NCBI GenBank assembly: GCA_013361075.1
Contig: JABWAJ010000192.1
Location: 1-9,304 of the forward strand
Length of the DNA stretch: 9,304 nt
Direction of reading: 5' to 3'
Origin: Saprospiraceae bacterium
GTDB lineage: Bacteria > Bacteroidota > Bacteroidia > Chitinophagales > Saprospiraceae
Shown here: positions 6,393 through 9,304 of the stretch, piece by piece
Position numbering within the stretch: the stretch's first letter is position 1
Layout of the letters: every line of letters begins with the position of its first letter
Program-made: the position numbers and the translations under genes
Notes under the pieces: model-generated
What the model saw: the letters and a program-made list of their open reading frames with translations, nothing else
What the model was told of the DNA's origin: nothing
Database searches by the model: none

Positions 6393-8360
6393 ATGAGACT
6401 AATTGCAACGATTCTATTTTTTGCGCTCTCCTTCGCCGTTTTTGCCCAGGAACGCAGCTGCGGCTCCATGGACGTTCTGGAGCAGCAACTTCAGCAAGAT
6501 CCGGACATGGCAGCCCGTATGGAGGCCATTGAACGCCACGCCCGGGAATTTGAACATGAACACGCCCATGATGGCAGTGACCGCGTAGTCATTACCATCC
6601 CGGTTGTTTTTCACATCGTCCACAACGGCGATGCGCTGGGTTCGGGCGAAAACATTTCTGATGCCCTCATCCAGGAGCAATTGAACCAGTTGAATCAGGA
6701 TTTTTCGCTGACCAATTCCGACGCTGGTCTGATTCCTGCCTTGTTTCAGCCGGTGGCAGCCAATACGGAAATTCAGTTTTGCCTTGCACAGCGCAAACCG
6801 GATGGCACAGCTACCAATGGCATCAACCGCATCAATGGCGGCCAGGCTTCCTGGACCGTCAACCAAATTGACGGCACCCTGAAGCCCTCTACCATCTGGG
6901 ACCGCAACCAGTATCTGAACATCTGGAGCGTCGTTTTTGGCGGCGCCGATGCTGGTCTGCTGGGCTATGCACAATTCCCCGGCGGCTCGTCTACAACGGA
7001 TGGCGTGGTGTGCTTATGGTCTTCCATCGGTTCCGTGGCAACGCCCAATCCTTCCGGTGGAAACTACGCCAGAGGCCGTACAGCCACCCACGAAATTGGC
7101 CACTGGCTGAACCTGCGCCACATCTGGGGCGATGCTACCTGCGGCAATGACCAGGTTGCAGATACGCCGGTTCACAATACATCCAACAGCGGTTGCCCTG
7201 CTTACCCGCACCTGAGCACCTGCTCCGGTACGCCCGTGGAAATGACCATGAACTACATGGATTATACCTACGATGCCTGTATGTACATGTTTACTGCCGG
7301 CCAAAAAACGCGGATGCAGGCAGTGCTCAACAGCGGCGGTTCCCGTGTGAGCCTCGCCACTTCACAGGGCTGCGTGCCCCCAAGCGGCGGTGGCGGTTGC
7401 GGTACGCCTTCCAGCCTGCTGGCTTCCGGCATTACTTCTACTACGGCCACACTTAGCTGGGCGGCTGTCAGTGGTGCAACGTCGTATAACGTACAATTCC
7501 GTCAGGTTGGAACCACTACCTGGACATCCGGAACGGTAACGGGGACTTCTGCCAGCGCTACGGGTTTGACGGCCAGCACCAATTACGAATTCCAGGTGCA
7601 GGCAAACTGCAACGGCACGCTGGGCAGCTTCTCCGGTTCTGCCAATTTCACGACAACTTCAGGCGGTGGCGGTGGCTGCACTGATAACTACGAGCCAAAC
7701 AATTCCCGCAGCACGAGTTTGCCACTGACGCCAATTGGTGTGGATCGTGTGGCACAGATTGCCGCTGCCGGCGACAACGATTACTACCGCTTTGCGAATA
7801 CCTCCAGCCAGCGCAGAATCCGGGTGGATCTGACTAACCTGCCTTTAGATTACGACTTGAAGTTGTATCAAAACAACACCCTGCGCAGAACTTCGGAAAA
7901 TGGCGGTACGACTTCTGAATTCGTCACTTACAACACCAATACCGTCGCATCCAACTGGTATGCTTACGTTTATGGCTACAATGGTGCGTTCAGCAATACG
8001 GAATGCTATACGCTGCGGATTACCCTGAGCGCTACCAACTTCCGGGAAGACGGCACAACCGACGGCGAAACAACGGAATTTGAAATCCCGGTCAGGGTGA
8101 TCGAATCCGGCTTTGCGATCTTCCCGAACCCGGCTACCGACGAGGTGACCTTAGACGTGGATATGGACGCTGACCGCCAGGTGAAAGTGAGCATCCTCGA
8201 CATCACCGGTCGCGCGGTTTCCCTGAATGCATACGACCTGAATAAGGCTCAAAACCGCGTCACCATGGACGTGAGTGCCCTGCCTTCAGGCCTCTATGTG
8301 GTTCGGGTTGAAAATGGCAAGCACGTTGGCACGCAGAAGCTGACGATCACCAGGCCTTAA
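6393..8360 (+). CDS. Secreted M43-family (cytophagalysin-like) zinc metalloprotease with T9SS sorting domain
   Basis: A 655-aa exported protease. Seen in order: a signal peptide (1-18, cleavage after VFA); a propeptide-like segment (19-65) with a single Cys (C23) that might act as a cysteine switch; a catalytic domain (about 66-327) with the zinc motif HEIGHWLNLRH (ligands H233, H237, H243; base E234) followed by WGD, and a Met-turn NYMDY (M289) before the DAC cysteine; a Gly-rich linker (331-335); a fibronectin type III domain (about 337-422); a second Gly-rich linker (424-428); a PPC-like domain (about 430-545, DNYEPNNS, DNDYYRF, YDLKLY); and a C-terminal T9SS type A sorting domain (about 571-655, FAIFPNPATDEV, SGLYVVRVENG, QKLTI). 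The T9SS should carry it across the outer membrane and remove or anchor the tail. M43 enzymes cut extracellular proteins; the target here is unknown. It is a single-gene unit between its own promoter and terminator. Confidence 0.95.
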   Translation: MRLIATILFFALSFAVFAQERSCGSMDVLEQQLQQDPDMAARMEAIERHAREFEHEHAHDGSDRVVITIPVVFHIVHNGDALGSGENISDALIQEQLNQLNQDFSLTNSDAGLIPALFQPVAANTEIQFCLAQRKPDGTATNGINRINGGQASWTVNQIDGTLKPSTIWDRNQYLNIWSVVFGGADAGLLGYAQFPGGSSTTDGVVCLWSSIGSVATPNPSGGNYARGRTATHEIGHWLNLRHIWGDATCGNDQVADTPVHNTSNSGCPAYPHLSTCSGTPVEMTMNYMDYTYDACMYMFTAGQKTRMQAVLNSGGSRVSLATSQGCVPPSGGGGCGTPSSLLASGITSTTATLSWAAVSGATSYNVQFRQVGTTTWTSGTVTGTSASATGLTASTNYEFQVQANCNGTLGSFSGSANFTTTSGGGGGCTDNYEPNNSRSTSLPLTPIGVDRVAQIAAAGDNDYYRFANTSSQRRIRVDLTNLPLDYDLKLYQNNTLRRTSENGGTTSEFVTYNTNTVASNWYAYVYGYNGAFSNTECYTLRITLSATNFREDGTTDGETTEFEIPVRVIESGFAIFPNPATDEVTLDVDMDADRQVKVSILDITGRAVSLNAYDLNKAQNRVTMDVSALPSGLYVVRVENGKHVGTQKLTITRP

Positions 8361-8418
8361 TCATTGATAAGAGCGGACGTCATTCTGAGTGTAATGTCGT
8401 CGATTTAGCGCCGTGAAA

Positions 8419-8438
8419 GACCCTACACTACAAGGGTC
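8419..8438 (+). other. Small hairpin downstream of the metalloprotease gene
   Basis: GACCCT (8419-8424) pairs perfectly with AGGGTC (8433-8438) across an 8-nt loop. It has no T-tract and lies just before the stronger hairpin at 8443, so it is likely part of the 3' end structure or of a decayed dispersed repeat. Confidence 0.35.
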
Positions 8439-8442
8439 AACT

Positions 8443-8480
8443 GAGAATAGCCCCTGATTGAATCGGGGGCTATTCTCTTT
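8443..8480 (+). terminator. Intrinsic terminator of the metalloprotease gene
   Basis: The 12-bp arms GAGAATAGCCCC and GGGGCTATTCTC pair perfectly. The pairing extends inward through a T-G wobble and GATT/AATC, so the whole 35 nt (8443-8477) is nearly palindromic. A short T-run (8478-8480) follows. It lies about 80 bp after the stop at 8360. The T-run is short, but stem strength and position fit termination. The stem would also form in transcripts from the opposite regulator gene, so it may work both ways. Confidence 0.7.
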
Positions 8481-8611
8481 CAACCAATTTGCCAACTAGC
8501 ATTAGCAGTGCATAAACTCGGCACACCATTTAATAAAGGATCAGAAGCCAGGTAAAACAATGTTTTTAGCTTGAAAACAGGCAAAAATCAGCGGCAGGCC
8601 GGGGAACCTCC

Positions 8612-9301
8612 CTAAAACTTCAAAATGAACTGCTTCCCGTTGCTCTGGTCAAAGCTGTTGGAATTGAACTGGTAAAGGAAAGACCCTTTGCGGGAAGATT
8701 CTTTGTCTTTTTCGCCAAGCTTTTCCACAATCCCCAGGGCGTTGATCTTGTTGATGAAGTTGCGTTTGTCAATTTTCTGGCCCCAGATGGCTTCGTAGAG
8801 GTTCTGGAGGTGGCGCATGGTGAACTTTTCAGGCAGCAACTCAAATCCGATGGGTTTGGTAGAAGCGCGGTCGCGCAGCAGCGCAATGGCGCGGGAAACC
8901 ATGGTGTTGTGGTCGAAAATCAGCGGAGGGGCTTCCGAAATGCTGAACCAGTTGGCTGAATACTGCTTGTTGAGCTTGTCATTGTGCTCCCGGATATTGA
9001 TGAGGGCATAGTAGGCTGTAGAGATGGTACGTTCGCCAGGGTCGCGATCCACTTCGCTGAAAGTTGCCACCTGCTCCATGTAAATGTTGTCCAATCCGGT
9101 ATAATGTTTCAAAATCCGGATGGCTGCATTTTCCAGATTTTCCTCTTTTTTCAGAAAGCCGCCCACCAAAGACCATTTTCCTTTTTCGGGTTCAAAATCT
9201 CGTTTGATCAGCAAAATTTTCAAATCCTCGCCGTCGAACCCAAAAATGATGCAATCCACCGCCAACAAAACCTTGTCCTCCGCGCTGTATGAATGGATCA
9301 T
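8612..9301 (-). CDS. NrtR/AraR-type regulator: degenerate Nudix domain plus winged helix-turn-helix
   Basis: A 229-aa cytoplasmic protein. Residues about 10-145 form a Nudix fold (VLLAVDCIIFGF, ILLIKRDFEPEKGKWSLVGGF, YMEQVATFSEVDRDPGERTISTAYYALI). Residues about 151-229 form the C-terminal winged helix-turn-helix of this family (LLPEKFTMRHLQNLYEAIWG, KIDKRNFINKI). In this family the Nudix part senses a ligand (ADP-ribose derivatives in NrtR, arabinose in Bacteroides AraR) and the wing binds operator DNA. The Nudix box (48-70) keeps G48, E54, R62 and G69 but has ILKHY where REUXEE is expected. The metal-binding glutamates are missing, so hydrolysis is unlikely and a pure sensor role is likely. 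Target genes should lie beyond the right edge. The ATG is 3 bp from that edge, so a longer N-terminus cannot be excluded, though this start fits the family. Confidence 0.88.
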   Translation of the reverse strand: MIHSYSAEDKVLLAVDCIIFGFDGEDLKILLIKRDFEPEKGKWSLVGGFLKKEENLENAAIRILKHYTGLDNIYMEQVATFSEVDRDPGERTISTAYYALINIREHNDKLNKQYSANWFSISEAPPLIFDHNTMVSRAIALLRDRASTKPIGFELLPEKFTMRHLQNLYEAIWGQKIDKRNFINKINALGIVEKLGEKDKESSRKGSFLYQFNSNSFDQSNGKQFILKF

Positions 9302-9304
9302 GTT

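Overview
The window looks like a chromosomal segment of a Bacteroidota bacterium, most likely from the Saprospiraceae/Lewinellaceae/Chitinophagaceae side of the phylum. Three signs support this: a secreted M43 metalloprotease ending in a type IX secretion (T9SS type A) sorting domain; a periplasmic TPR/PD40-propeller/OmpA-like protein of a kind common in this phylum; and upstream regions carrying the TAnnTTTG -7 promoter element typical of Bacteroidota. The finer placement is an inference from general resemblance.

Layout, left to right. (1) 138-1244 (-): an App1-like phosphatase (DUF2183, HAD-type catalytic motifs). (2) 1245-1691: the region between the divergent genes, holding a plausible + strand promoter, a repeat-rich palindromic element (1407-1486), and the remnant of an AAA/OLD-type ATPase gene (1503-1687). 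The remnant keeps its Walker A motif but appears to have lost almost everything between its N- and C-terminal ends. (3) 1692-2486 (+): thymidylate synthase ThyA, intact and colinear with the E. coli enzyme, starting 4 bp after the remnant. (4) 2485-2591: a convergent intergenic spacer built of GGCAA/TTGCC heptamer-like repeats that can fold back on themselves. (5) 2595-4694 and 4730-6076 (both -): a TPR/PD40/OmpA-like/SPOR-like envelope protein downstream of a 2-oxo acid dehydrogenase E2 subunit, 35 bp apart and probably co-transcribed from a promoter at 6124-6154. (6) 6077-6392: a divergent promoter region. (7) 6393-8360 (+): the secreted M43 metalloprotease, followed by a strong hairpin terminator (8443-8480). 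(8) 8612-9301 (-): a NrtR/AraR-type regulator whose Nudix box has lost its catalytic glutamates.

The genes do not form one pathway. They are housekeeping metabolism (thyA, E2), envelope and secretion functions (OmpA-like protein, T9SS cargo), a lipid phosphatase candidate and a sugar/NAD-type regulator. No complete new system is evident. The most interesting stretch is 1328-1691, where a promoter, a REP-like palindrome and a deletion-scarred ATPase gene sit directly upstream of thyA.
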